From Phocoena phocoena (lineage: Eukaryota > Chordata > Mammalia > Artiodactyla > Phocoenidae): a stretch of DNA of 64,000 nucleotides. Positions 44,735 to 56,799 of the stretch are shown here, piece by piece. The stretch's first letter is position 1, and each line of letters opens with the position of its first letter. A program made the position numbers and the translations under genes. The stretch covers positions 40,056,659-40,120,658 of the forward strand of contig NC_089232.1 in assembly GCF_963924675.1 (NCBI RefSeq). The letters are read 5' to 3'. The notes below the pieces were generated by a model. It saw only the letters and a list, made by a program, of their open reading frames with translations, was not told where the DNA came from and did not search any database.

Positions 44735-44970
44735 TCAGCTGTCTGCCTCAGTGGTGGTGTATAGGTTCTGAAATCAAAGCAACAGTTCAAATCGTACTTA
44801 ACGGCTGTCTGATCTTGGGAAGTTAACTTCTCTAATATCTTATCTGAAAATAAGAGTAATAATACTATATACCTGCCAGAGTTGTTGTGAGCATTAAATG
44901 AAATAATATGTGTGAAGTGCTCCACAGGGTCTTGCCTAGAGTAAGTGCTGCATTAATATAATTTATTACT
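44735..44970 (+). repeat. MIR SINE
   Basis: 'ggctgtctgatcttgggaag', 'cttatctgaaaataagagta', 'gttgttgtgagcattaaatg' and 'gagtaagtgctgcattaat' match MIR in order. Confidence 0.8.
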
Positions 44971-44984
44971 GTGATGGTTCCTCA

Positions 44985-45295
44985 GCTACATCACGTTCTG
45001 CTTCTCTGCCTTCTGGCCCTGTAGACATGGTTCTCCCATTGCCTGGACATCCTCCTTTTCCTGCTCCATACACTCTTCCCTGCTATGTTCTGCTTCTCTT
45101 TTCAGCTGCATCTCTAGCCTTTCCTCATGTGGGAGGCTTTCCCTGACCTTCTGATCTTAGTAGGATGCTCTCCGTGTACCATGGTGCCCCATTACTGTTT
45201 GGAAATTGTTTTCCCTCTTTCGCCTCCACACAAGGGGAGGGAGACTGTGGCTCATGGTAAGTGACCAATTATGTTAGTTGAATGAATGAATGAAG
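44985..45295 (+). repeat. L2-like 3' region
   Basis: 'ggaggctttccctgaccttc', 'ggtgccccattactgtttgg', 'gggagggagactgtggctca' and 'agttgaatgaatgaatgaag' follow the L2 3' pattern, with gaps. Confidence 0.55.
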
Positions 45296-47649
45296 ATTGG
45301 CTTTTAAAAACTGTTAAATAAAATGATGAAAAGGACAGTTACAAAACCCTGACATAAAATGTTTGAATGAGCACAAATCCAGGCCCCCAAATTCCTAGAT
45401 GAAATCGGGAGAAATTGAGAAGTAGCATGTTCAGGGACACAGCAGCATGGCCAGTCACCACTGCGTTTTTGGCCTCTCTGTGAAACTGCCACCGGAGGCT
45501 GCAATTCAATGACAGGTAATGCTACTTGGCAAGGAAAAGAGCAAAGCCTGGTGATGAGAAGAAAAAAACGTGCAAGAAAATGAAAATCATGAGCCAAACA
45601 ATGTGAGAACAGCCTCCTGCCCCCATCCTCACCCCACGGCCCAGGTGCCCAGCACTGGTGGCATTATCTCTGCACAGCCGGAATTTTAGGAGAAGCCTGC
45701 CAATATTGACATTACTCCACATAATGAAATCAAGGTGGATTGGTGAACAATCACTTTAAAAGTTAATTGTTGAAAACCTGCAGGTTAGAGTCTTAAGCTA
45801 ATAATGCCTGTTGGCTTGATGGCAGTTTTGGTGCTTGCTGGTTTTTTCATTGTTTTTATTTTTGGTGTGTTTTGTTCTCTTGACTTTGATGACAAAAAGT
45901 AGAACTCTTTTTAATTTTATTTCCTATGGCAGGTTAGGTTCCTGCTTGGCTTTTCTGGGTGGTTATTTTCTTTCCTCCCCACCACTCCCTTTTTTACTTC
46001 CTTTCTCTCTTCATTGTAGTCTGGCCCTTTAGCAATGGCTGCCTCTTGTCCTGCAGTCTTGCACAGACATTTGGGAATCCTGGTAAACCCAGCCCCTACC
46101 ATCTTCAGCCTTCCTGAAGTCCTTGGAGGCTGTGTTGAAGGAGATTCCTCATGACTGAGTCATTGGTGACATATTCAGAGTTCTGCCAGTATCCCTTCCT
46201 CAGGGAACCAGTTCCCCAGATGGTCCTGGAAAGAATCAGAGATGGGAGACCTCTGTGTATAAATGGAAGACCCTTCTGTCCCATAGATTGGAGGCTGTTA
46301 AGTGATGGTCCATCTCAAGGAGAGCCTCACATCAAAACTGATGTCTCTCTTCTCCTTCCCCTCAGACCTCAGGCTGAGGTGAGTGAAGACAGGGGATTTT
46401 AGGAATTCTTACTTGAGGCAGGAAACTGACAAGGTATACATCCTTTCTTGACTAAATCCTGGCATGATTTGGGTCTCTCAGTATATTTCCATTTATTGAT
46501 GAGCAGATCACAGGCTAGCCTGTGGGCATGTTTTCAAACTTAATGAAGAAAAGACAATTTCTGCCACAAGAGCTCTTCATCTAACTGACAGCATCAGTCA
46601 AGGGCTACTATGACTCCTGGCTGCACTCAGTAATGAAACCTTTCTCCTAAAAACTAGAGAGGCTGGGGAGATGAGACAGTGGGCCATGGAGAAAGGGGCA
46701 GAAGAAGACTCTAGTTCATCTAAACTGCTTCTCCTTTACCTCACATGGGCCTTGGTGAAGGCATGCGGGAGACCAGAAGGGTGAGGCTTGGTGGTAAGTG
46801 GAAGGTCATGGAAAGCAGACAGTAGGGAGTCTTTCCCTGAGGAAAATGATGCTATGGCAGCTGCTTTAAACTTGGAAGTGGTTTTTTTTTCATCCCTTGT
46901 GGTGGAGAGCCAGTATCTAGGAGATTCTCCTTTCAGAAGTTTACTGTCCTTTCCATTTAGGACCCCCAAAATAGAATTTTTATTCTATTCAGAGATCTGA
47001 GGCCTCTCCTGGGGACAGGTATTTCCTTACTTTTGCTGGGAAACATTTTTTTTCTCCCCAAAGGAAAGTAACTTCCTTTGTAAAAGCCCAACAGGCAAAC
47101 ACATCAGAATGGGAAATAAGGATTTGGTGGTTTGGGATGGAATGAAGTGGAGGGAGGTGTATGTTGGGGTGCAAACTCCAGTGGCCATGTAGATGCTCCG
47201 GAAAACTTGGTTTCTGAGAAGCACTGAAAACCATGAATCTGGTTCATTGCCCTCAAATTGAGGAGCATAGAGGTTGTGAGACTTGTTGAAGGGTTAACTG
47301 ATAATTCCTGGTGGAACTGGTCCTCTGATGTCTCCTCTCCCCTTAAGATGGGGCATCTACTTTGTGCCAAGCATCCTGATGTGCACCAGTGATTCAGAGG
47401 GAGGGGGAGGGGAGGGGAGTGCGGGGAGAACAGGCTGTGCATGGATCTGTGAAGCTTCTGGCCATCCTTGAGAAGGTGTGGCCTTATAGGTCCCCAGGAC
47501 ATCCCTCTATTCCTTTCCCTTGCTTCTCCAGCAACAGTGCTTTTTCCCCAAAAGAACTCATGTGCTTCTGACAGAGGGTTTCATACGTCTGCTTTCTAGG
47601 AGAAATAATTTGCTCACATTGGCTAGAAGGCTACAAGTTATCCCTAGTT
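45296..47649. other. Unassigned single-copy DNA
   Basis: No gene or repeat recognised over about 2.35 kb. The only structure noted is the G-rich run at 47399-47426. Frames of up to 132 codons (47104-47502, -) have no domain; the 46151-46402 (+) frame is also unrecognised. Confidence 0.4.
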
Positions 47650-48445
47650 ACTTTTACCTTCCTCATCTTCTATAATCAGCCCATCACCTAGATCTGTTGA
47701 ATTACCTCCCAAATAATCTGAGTCAGTCCACTTAGCTCTGTCTTCATTCATATACCCTGATCCAAGTCCCCATAACCTTGTTGGAGCTCTCAAACCATCT
47801 CCTTACTGGCTTTCCTCTTTCATTCTGGTCTCATTTAAATTCATTCTTCACATGCAAACCAGCATGATGTTTTTGAACTGCAGCTCTGGTATGTCACTTC
47901 CTCTACCAGTGAAAACTCAGTGGCTTTCCGTTGGTTTTAGGGTAAAGGCCTCAGTCTTTAAGATATCCCATGCACTGCACGGTCAGGGTTCTGTCTGTGT
48001 CTCCAGCCTTGTTTCACATCTCCTCCTCCTCTCTCTGCTCTCCATCTACACCAACATCCTTGCCATGCCCTCTCCTGCCAGGGAGTTTGCACTTGCTATT
48101 TTCTCTACTTGGAACTCTCTCCCTAACCCCATTCACCTAGATACCTCCTCCTCAACCTCAGCTCTCTGTCCACTCATCAGAGGATCCTCCTTCTGCCCTG
48201 ATTCAGTTATATTCCCTTATTGTAAGCGCTCATTGCCGCATGTGCTTCTCCTCTGTAGCACTTCTACAGTGGTAATTTCACATGTACTTGTGCTTTTATG
48301 TGCTTAGTGTCTAACTTCCTTGTGGAACTGTCAGCTCCATGGGATGGGAACCATGTTTGTTTTAGCCCTAGCATGGTGCCCTTCATAGAGCAGGGCTCAA
48401 TAAATAATTCATGAATGAATAAGTGAATGGATAAATGAACAAATT
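47650..48445 (+). repeat. L2 LINE, 3' 800 bp
   Basis: One of the longest L2 pieces here: 'acctagatctgttgaattac' and 'tctccttactggctttcctc', then the remnant of the last ORF2 part ('cagtggctttccgttggttt', 'gggagtttgcacttgctatt'). The 3'UTR follows with 'gttttagccctagcatggtg', 'cagggctcaataaataattc' and a (GAAT)n tail at 48412-48455. The 151-codon frame at 47852-48307 crosses L2 and is not a host gene. Confidence 0.82.
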
Positions 48446-49124
48446 AGTGAATGAATGAACTGACTTCTGGAATAAGAGGTCTTTGCTGAATTGTCCCTTT
48501 TGAGCAGTAAGTAATGGAATTTTTTGCCTGTGGGACAAGACGCTTTTGAACCCCTGTTTTGACATAATCCTTTTCACTTAAATTGTGAAAAGCACCTAGA
48601 ATAAGCCTCTGGAATCCTTGAAGCCACCGCTTACCTCAGGAAGCAGTGGAATGGGGTGCCTTCTCTTGTGCCGCTGGAAACATGACCTTTCCTCTGAATT
48701 TCTCTGAGGACAGCCCTTCTGTAAGCAGTTTCTTCTTCATCCTCCCTCCATCTGCCAAATGAGGAGATGGACAGGAAGGACTCTCAGATTCACCACACAG
48801 GCAAGAGTGACAGCACAAGACCATTACTCTGATGGAGATGGGAGCATGGGAATGACATAAGTAAGTCACAGGCTGTGTCTTCCAACTAATGTGGGTGCAA
48901 GTTTGCCCATTAATCCATAATTTAAAAATATCTTTTAGTTTCTTGACCTTCCTCAATCTTAACCTTTGCTATTGGCCACTCGACAAACAGTATGGCATTC
49001 TTAATAGTCCAAAAGTTGTTTGAGTCCAGGATTCAAGAGGACAGAACATCGTTTTCCCTTTGTAACCTCTGAGTCCCATCCATTCTGTTTGAGAAAGGCT
49101 GAATACGGCAGATCACCTGAGAAG
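48446..49124. other. Unassigned single-copy DNA
   Basis: No gene or repeat recognised. Confidence 0.4.
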
Positions 49125-49345
49125 TGGCATGTGGTGCAGAAAAGATCAGTGCCTTTGGAGATTGACAGCTCTGGGCTTTGACACTGGATAAATTACTTAG
49201 GCTCTTTGAGCCTTAATTTACTCATCTGGAAGATGGAGTGAAAATACCACAGTATTGTTATAAGTTTAACTGAGGTAAATATATATAAGCTTTTTGGCAC
49301 AGTGACTGGTATAGATTCTTAATGAGTATTAAATTTCTGTCTCAA
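49125..49345 (+). repeat. MIR SINE
   Basis: 'gtggtgcagaaaagatcagt', 'gctctgggctttgacactgg', 'aaattacttaggctctttga', 'gccttaatttactcatctgg' and 'gcacagtgactggtatagat' follow MIR order. Confidence 0.8.
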
Positions 49346-49420
49346 GGCTGACCTTCAATGGCATCTCCTAGGGTGGAAGATCTGTCAACTGTCTTGATTG
49401 AGGTGAACATTAGGTTCCCG

Positions 49421-49799
49421 TTTTTTTTTCTTTTTTTTTTTTAAATAAATTTATTTATATTTTATTTATTTATTTTTGGCTGTGTTGGGTCTTCGTTGCT
49501 GTGCATGGGCTTTCTCTAGTTGCTGAGAGCCGGGGCTACTCTTTGTTGTGGTGCACGGGATTCTCATTGCAGTGGCTTCTCTTGTTGTGGAACACAGGCT
49601 CTAGGCGCATGGGCTTCAGTAGTTGTGGCACATGGGCTCAGTAGTTGTGGCTCACAGGCTCTAGAGCGCAGGCTCAGTAGTTGTGGTGCACGGGCTTAGT
49701 TGCTCCACAGCACGTGGGATCTTCCTGGACCAGGGCTCGAACCCGTGTCCCCTGCATTGGCAGGAGGATTCTTAACCACTGTGCCACCAGGGAAGTCCC
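49421..49799 (-). mobile_element. CHR SINE, long form with internal repeats
   Basis: T-rich tail (49421-49442), 'ttggctgtgttgggtcttcg', body, three CAGTAGTTGTGG-led units between about 49616 and 49700, B-box region CGAACCCGTGTCC, and head 'gtgccaccagggaagtccc'. The flanks 'gttcccgttt' and 'gctcctgttt' may be a diverged duplication. A frame of 83 codons across the end is accidental. Confidence 0.88.
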
Positions 49800-52546
49800 A
49801 CGCTCCTGTTTCTTTAGTATTGATTTCTAGCTGCCCCAGCTCTGCATTTGGCACACAAGGATTCTTGTTCTTTGGAACTCTGCTTGGCCAACCCCAGTCT
49901 GCCCCTCACAGGCATTCCCAAGACAGGCCTAGTCCCTTATACTCACACTGAAATTATGCCCAAAGTCCATGCCTGGGGGTACCACCATTGCTTTCCCTGG
50001 AGTTCTCACTGGAGTACTTCTCAAAGTCTTGTCACCATTTTTTGAAGAGGAAGTTGCTAAGCTAGAACCCTCAGCAGCACCTCCGCTTTCCTGGAGTTCT
50101 TGGTCCTTGGCAAACATAGATGCCGCTGGCCATGTCCCTAACAGCCCTTGGAGCCAGGATCATCAGTCAAGATGGTGTTTCATCCTGGAAGCAGGGGGAG
50201 GCTATGGCTCCCAGCACTCCTTTTCTATGGAATGTTTTGGGCTTTCCAGCTCTTGTGGTCCCCACCAGATGGCCCTATGGTAGATCGAACTTGGTCACCT
50301 TTCCTGCATTGGGCACCCAGACCAGGGTCCTGGCAGAGGATGCTGGATGGGTCTGTCTTTGGAGCTCCTCTCTCCTCCCCAGTAGACACATGTCTACTGA
50401 CCATTTGCCTGTATCCTTTCCCATCCCCTTATTCTGTGCTGCTCTGGTCATCGGTTGATCCCTAACTTCTCTTCCTTTTCTCAGCTGCCGCAACTGTGAT
50501 GGGTGATTTTTACAGACTCAAAGTACTCCCAAATGCATGTTTGGATTTTGAGCACCTCCCCAAAGACTTTGTGGGGGAGGCACAGCCTTATAATAACTTA
50601 TAACTGCCATGTATCTCCGTGGTGTATCAATAGGTCCTCTTCTCTGTGGCCAGGGACAAAGATCAGATGGTCTTCAGATTTGACAATTCCCAGACACCAG
50701 CTGTACTTCCCTGCTTTCTTTATCACTCAAAATTTAAATAGTTTGAGTGAGAAAATGAAACCAAAATTTTAAATAATACGTTAAAGAAAATTTTAAATCT
50801 TACAACCTTATTATTAGTAGCAAATTACTGTGATCTGCCCACAGACAGTTAAGACACACAGACAAGGACATGGACTTAAGGTGAAGAGCCCAATGAAGGT
50901 CTCTCCAGGTCATCTTCAGGTCTTTCTGTGAAGGGCATCTTCACTGGCTACCTAGATATTCCTAGTCTCTTGGGATAATTGGGGCCTAGTAGCTGGGAAA
51001 TGACAATGGGTCTTACTTGAGGTGGGCGGGCATTCTTATTCAGCCTTCTTGCGACATGCTCCAGTGAAAGGGACCCCTTGATGAAATTGAACTCTGATCG
51101 TCCGCGATTGGCAGCAGAAGGGCAGTAATGGCATGGTGGTGGAGTGGTCTTGAATTTGGTCCACTAAGAGCCACATTCCCATTGCAGACGTCGCTCACCC
51201 CTGTTGCTCCTGCATGGAGGATATTAGTAGCTGAGAGTAGCTTCATTGAGCTCAGTCCAACTCTTTTATATTTCCTCCTTCACCGTGAGCTTCGTCTCAC
51301 CTGGCGGGGTCCTCTTGCTTCAGACTTCGATGCCTGATCCCTTGTGAGCTGCCGTAAGAACAAGAGCATGCACTCTCCTGGGTGGCGGCTGCACTTTTTC
51401 TATAGCCTCCATCCCAGCTGGAGTAAGGAGAGCAGGTGCTGCCTCCTCTTGTGCTTCTCTTCATCTCTCTTCTAAGACCAGGACATGTTTCAGAGCCTTA
51501 GCAGGACCGAATCTGTGTCCACACGGAGGAAAAACAGCAGCCTTGGCTTTTGAGGGGGTGACAGCACTATGGCAGGGTGAGGGAGTTTAGGACTCTCTGT
51601 GATTCTTCCAGCCAGGTATCTTCTCTGGCTTTATACCCACTTACTCCTCCACCCCATCTCCCTCCCCCTGAACTCTGACCAAGGAAGTCCCCAGAGGCCC
51701 AGGCTCTTAGGATTTATGGAGACAATGACTCTGTGTCCTCTGAGTCTTCAACAAGGCCTGGAGCTTTGATGCCTGTCACCTTTGGCTGTGGTTGGGGGGA
51801 TGGAAGGGAGAAGTGCCACTGTGACCTCTCTACCCCATTACCCCTGCCCTGCTGATCCCCAGAGCAGCAAAGAAAACTTCCAGCTTTGAAGATGGGCCCT
51901 GGTCAGTTACGAATCCTGCAAACAGGTGCTCCTGGCCATCAAAGTCTTGAAGCAGTTAAACTTGCTTTCACCTTTGTTGCAGTTCCCTTAAAAGAAAACA
52001 GAGAGATCTTCGAAAGGTGGAAGGGGTGGCAGGCCAGAAACGTAAAGTGTGTGCAATCACTCAGATACAAGTGGCACCACTAAAAATTGCCTTCATATAT
52101 CAGCTTATGGTTTACACACTCTGGCAGAAAGGACACTAAAAGGTCAGCGGAAAAAAAATTTATATGTCAGGCCTGGAGCTGTGACTCCAAAGGTGGTGAG
52201 AAGACATGATCTGGGAAGGGTTCTAGAGGGACCGGCTAAGTGCTTGATGTGCCAGGATTCTTCTTTTCACTCTTTATTTTGTCTTATTTTTAAGGAAGTT
52301 TCTTGCAAGCGTCAGCAGAGAAGCTAAGGTATAGACTCGGAGTAACCTCTCACTCCAACCTCTGGTGACAAGACGGATAGTTCCGTTCATCTATGGGTGA
52401 GCAACGCAGGCTCCCTGCATTTTTTTCCCTGTTTGCTTGGTTTCAGGATATATTTGTTTGCAGAGAGGGATGTCATGCTTTTGAATGCACTGCTCAGTCA
52501 TGTACCAGTGGTGAAATCAGAGGAGGGGAGAAGAGAAGAGAGAGGA
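49800..52546. other. Unassigned single-copy DNA
   Basis: No gene or repeat recognised in about 2.7 kb. It is GC-richer than average around 49850-50460 and 51300-51900. Overlapping frames of 104-112 codons at 49969-50465 (+) occur in all three phases, which argues against coding. No conserved domain seen. Confidence 0.4.
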
Positions 52547-52582
52547 GGGAGGGAAGGGGGCGGAGGGAGGGTGGGTGTTGGG
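52547..52582 (+). other. G-quadruplex-prone run
   Basis: On + the sequence has six or more G runs of three or longer (GGGAGGGAAGGGGG, then GGAGGGAGGGTGGG) with loops of 1-4 bases. It meets the usual G4 pattern well and follows a GA-rich purine stretch (52520-52546). Whether it has any role is unknown. Confidence 0.75.
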
Positions 52583-54144
52583 AAAGGGCAAGCTATACTC
52601 TGAGGGCTTTAAGTGATGCCAGCTCAGATCCAGAAACAAATCTTCAACCAAATGCTAATGGAGAATGTGCCTTCCAATCAGAAGGGTCAGCAAATATGCT
52701 GTAAATTAATAACGTACCCTTTTAGGTAGCAGTTGCCTTGTGGAAAAGTCTGGAGGAGGATTATTTATCCACTCCCCCTTCCATCCCACCTCTCTTAAGA
52801 GAAGGAGCTAGAACACTGTAGGTCCCTTGGAGTTTTGTTTAAGACTGACCCTCCCCCTTAGTTTATTAACCGTGTAACATTTTCAGGTTGTTTTTTCCTC
52901 TCTGTCTCCTCCAGCAAGTCTCTATTGATCACTATTTGCAGTTATAATCCCTTTCAAATTTATCATCCATGACTAACATCCCATGTATTGATTAGTGTTG
53001 ACGGATGTTCCTCTACAGTGTAGAACCACCGTGATCCCAGCCTGTGACACACAAGAGGGATGGCGAGAGAGAGAAATACACATTTTCCCCTTCTCCTCAA
53101 TTTTCTTTTGGTAGTTTTCTGTTCTCCCTTTTGTTTACAGCTTAGATGACTTCTTTCCTACATATGTGAGGAATTGCTTTGTATATTTTAAGGATAATTT
53201 CTTTACTCCTACTGAAGCCTGTCGGGAGGAAAAGGAAGTAGCCGTGTTGCTCCTGGGTGGTTACTGTGGGGGTGGGTCACTGACAGGTCCTGAAGGAGAT
53301 CAGATTTATGAGGGACATCCACATGTCTTAACCTAAAGCCTCAGGTACCAAAGATATAGAGGCTAGTTGTTTAAGGATAAATTACATGTCACTTGTGACT
53401 AAGAACAAGGTGTCCAAAATCTGGACTATAAATGGAGTCATTTGTCAATAGTGCAATATTGGGGGCTCTTTTTTCCATACTGTCTGTAGCATCCTCTTTG
53501 CCTGTTGTGGGCCAAAGGCAAGTGGTGGCCTGGTTGGGAAGCTGTGTCCTTATCCGTCCTGCCTGAGCACGTGTCCAGGGCTTCCCATCTTGGAGTGTTC
53601 TGCTCGTGCATACGAGGTGCCCACCCCACCCACCCACCAGGTTGGCACTGAGTTGTGGGGGGGTCTGGCCACTCATGGGTGAGCCAGCATGCAAGTCCTG
53701 AGCTCAGCTGCCTTCTCTGTGCAATGGAAATAACAGTACTTTCCTTGCCCACCTAACAAGGAGTCTAGTGTACCAGCCGTGAGAGTGCTTCAAAAAATTG
53801 GGAAGGGCTATATAAACCATGAGGGTATAATGATTACTCTCAAAGATTTCTCCTTGCTCTCTCTGGGTCTCAGTCTCTCTCTCTCATACTCCAAGAAGGT
53901 TTTATTGTTCTGCAAGGTTTTTCTACTCCAGGGAACTTTACCAAAGGACCCACGGACTAGACTTGAGAATAGAAGGAAGTATAGAATTCACAGGGAATTT
54001 AGTGGTCTCGTAGTTTAACGCTTTCATTTGACTTGTGAGGAACCTGGTGTGGTCTAAATTTTTGGAATAACTTATTTGATATCCCACAGTGTGTGAAACA
54101 TAAGCCTAGAAAGAAAACTCAGTTTTCTGCCTCTTAGGCAAGTA
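52583..54144. other. Unassigned single-copy DNA
   Basis: No gene or repeat recognised. Around 53705-53815 there is a weak MIR-like 3' half ('gtgcaatggaaataacagta'), not strong enough to annotate separately. Confidence 0.4.
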
Positions 54145-54372
54145 CCCTTCCTCTTCCCTCCCCTCACACCTCCTCTCCGTCTCTCTCCCCTCTTCCCCCT
54201 CCTCCTTCTTCCTCTTTTCCTCTCTCCTTCCCTCTTCTTCCCCCGCCAACTCCCTCCTCCTTTCTCCATCTCTCACTCCCTCTGCTCCCCACTCCCTCCT
54301 CTCCTCTCTCTCCTTCCAGCCATCCCTCCCTCCCTAGCCCTCACCTCTCTCTATTCCTTTCCCTCTTGCTTT
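54145..54372. repeat. Long polypyrimidine tract
   Basis: About 230 bases of nearly pure C and T (CCTCTTCC, CTCTCC, CCCTCC words). Its purine complement explains the Arg/Gly/Lys-rich frame on - at 54072-54269. Irregular rather than a clean microsatellite. Confidence 0.9.
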
Positions 54373-55499
54373 CTCCAACCCCCTTAGCAGCCCTAGGTCT
54401 GGGGTAGAGATACCAGACATTTGCTCTTAAAGCTCACTTTCACTTTGGAAGACAGAATCATTGTCTGAGAAACCCTAGGGTTTCTTCACTACAGAAAACT
54501 CACATTAAAAAAGTTAATTTTCTTTCCAAAGGAAAAAAGGCAGGCCAGATCAGCTCCTAGGGGAGGGCATATCTACCTACAGAGTGTGCCATTCTGTCAC
54601 GCTATAGCGCTTTTGAATAGCTATTTAGTTGACTCATATGTAAATGATATTTTGTCCTCCCTCATTGCCTCAGCCCCCACTATTGACAGTAATTTGATGG
54701 GATGTTTTTTGCCTCTTATCTATTTTCCAAGTTTTCATGGTCTGTTTGTAATAGTGTTTTTGGTTCTTTGCAGTAGTTTAAGTTTCTCATATGGGTCTTA
54801 TTATACCTGAATACTGCTCAGCTATTTGATGGCAGAGTTGTAAATCCTCAATAAAAGATCTTTAATAATCAGTTGGCATTTATTTAATATAGCACCCATC
54901 TTATTAAATCTAACTCCTTGGATTTAATAAGACAGTTTATTGTATCTTTGCATCGGAATAGTGATGCTATAGTTATGCTTGAGAAGGCACTTTCATTATA
55001 AACTCCTCTTTTTAGGCACTTATAATTTTCTCAAGTAGCACATTTATTTCAATGTGCAATCATTTTCTGTTCTCTTCTCCCTCCCTCTCTCCATTTGTAC
55101 TATTTTTCTCATTTTTTAAAAGTCTAATAAGAAAGTGTATCTCTAACTTCAGCGAGAAAAGCTGTGTCATTGGCTGAGAATAGCTGAGCAAATCTGTTAG
55201 GCTCTTGAAATCCAGATTCTTATTTGCGCCTTCAGTCAACTTGATGCAAATGTTGGTGAAGGAGATACTGGTCCTAGGATTATGCTCCTATAACGTGGGG
55301 AATGTTCTCCCAAGTGCCTTCAAGTGCATTTTCCCCCCTTTTCAGGGGTTTAAACATTCTTCAGCTTTTGCTAGTGCAAGGAAACTGCAGAATTGATCAG
55401 GCAGGAAACTGACCAGAATGGAGTAGAATGGAGACAGACCTTCCAGCCCCTCACTGGCTGCTTTCCCTCTCCAGCCCACTCATGGTAGAATGTGGGCTG
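54373..55499. other. Unassigned single-copy DNA
   Basis: No gene or repeat recognised; frames are short. Confidence 0.4.
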
Positions 55500-55625
55500 T
55501 GCTCCACTGTCTGGCACTTGGCTCACTCTCTGCCTAGTTCACACCAGCTCATCCTTCAGATCTCAGAACAAGCCTGACTTCCTCAAAGATGCCTGTTGTA
55601 ACATGCAGACTGAGTCTGGTTCCCT
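55500..55625 (+). repeat. L2-like fragment
   Basis: 'tcatccttcagatctcagaa' and 'cctgacttcctcaaagatgc' resemble the L2 segment 'tccttcaggtctcagctc ... cttcctcaggaagcc'. Possibly joined to the fragment at 55890 through diverged sequence. Confidence 0.5.
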
Positions 55626-55889
55626 TGCTATATATCTTGTGGAGTTAGAATGGGGCTCCCTTGCTTTAGAACACATGTCTCATTTCCATTTATTACAGTC
55701 AGTGGTGCACTGGAGTGCACTCGTACTGTCTGATGAGAGCTCATTTTGTATATCTGTTCAGTTATATATAACCAACTCCATGTTCATTTATATCATCATG
55801 ATAACCTGAAAACTGTCATAGGGGAAGTTTGAATGGGCAAATGCTGCATATCAGAGCGAACTCCCCTGCCAACTCCCCACCAGAGAGCT

Positions 55890-56060
55890 AGTTTTTAAAC
55901 ATTCACCAGCATAGCACTTACGTGATGATCTGTAAACCCTGTCTTCTCCACTAAGCTATAAACTCCATGAGAACGGGGACTTTGTCTATTTTGGCCTGTA
56001 TTGTACTTGAGCCATTGTATGGCATGTAATAAGTGGTCAAAGAACTGAGTTTTATAAAGA
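55890..56060 (+). repeat. L2 LINE 3' end
   Basis: 'ctataaactccatgagaacg', 'gggactttgtctattttggc' and 'gtatggcatgtaataagtgg' match the L2 3' tail in order. Confidence 0.6.
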
Positions 56061-56479
56061 GGTTTGGGAATAGACAGAATCTTACTTAAACACAGAGGCT
56101 GGGCCATTCAAAGGATCTTAATCTCACAAGATCAAGGTTCTCCATGATTTACCTCTAAGAGTAATTCATCCTGCACCAGAATCTAGCTTCCTAAGAAAAA
56201 GAAGATTCTTAGGTGTTCAGTTGGTCCCACTGGTGAAGTGGTTCATCAGAAAGCACTTGAAACTGTTCAGCCACGTGTAGCAAGGATAATTCTGGCTAGG
56301 CATGGGAAGAGGCTGGATGATGCTCTCTGCCTCTTTTAAATTTATTTTATTAAAAATGTCTCTTGTGTTCTGCTGGATAACTACATGCATGGGTTTCATG
56401 TTCCTGATTATGAGAGAATGAGACATTTCCCTTCTACCTCCTCACCATGCTCCTACCTAGGCATTCACTGTCTCTTTAG

Positions 56480-56690
56480 GAGCTTCGTTATCTAGTGAAA
56501 TAGTACCTGGACATGAGAACAGAGAGATCTGGGTTCAAATTTGGACTATGCCTTGGAAAATGATTTCATTCTTAGAGCTTCAGTGTCATCATGCCTAAAG
56601 TATAATACATTATAAAATTATTACATTACATGAGATTGAACAATATGTGATGTTTCTGACAAACATAAAGATTATTGTTAGTGTTTAAAC
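56480..56690 (+). repeat. MIR SINE
   Basis: 'agagagatctgggttcaaat', 'ttggactatgccttggaaaa', 'gcttcagtgtcatcatgcct' and 'ttacatgagattgaacaata' follow MIR order. Confidence 0.7.
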
Positions 56691-56799
56691 TTTTTCATCT
56701 TTTCTCTAAGACCTGGATTTTGACTTTGTCCTTGTAGTTGAAGAATGGATCACAGAGGGTTTAGAAATACATAGGGATGGCGCAGATTGCTTGGGTAGG

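Noticed and set aside
47852..48307. 151-codon + frame
   Set aside because: Lies within an L2 3' region; no codon pattern of a host protein.
48412..48455. Direct-repeat array resembling CRISPR or a satellite
   Set aside because: It is the GAAT-type tail of L2; unit too short and no spacers.
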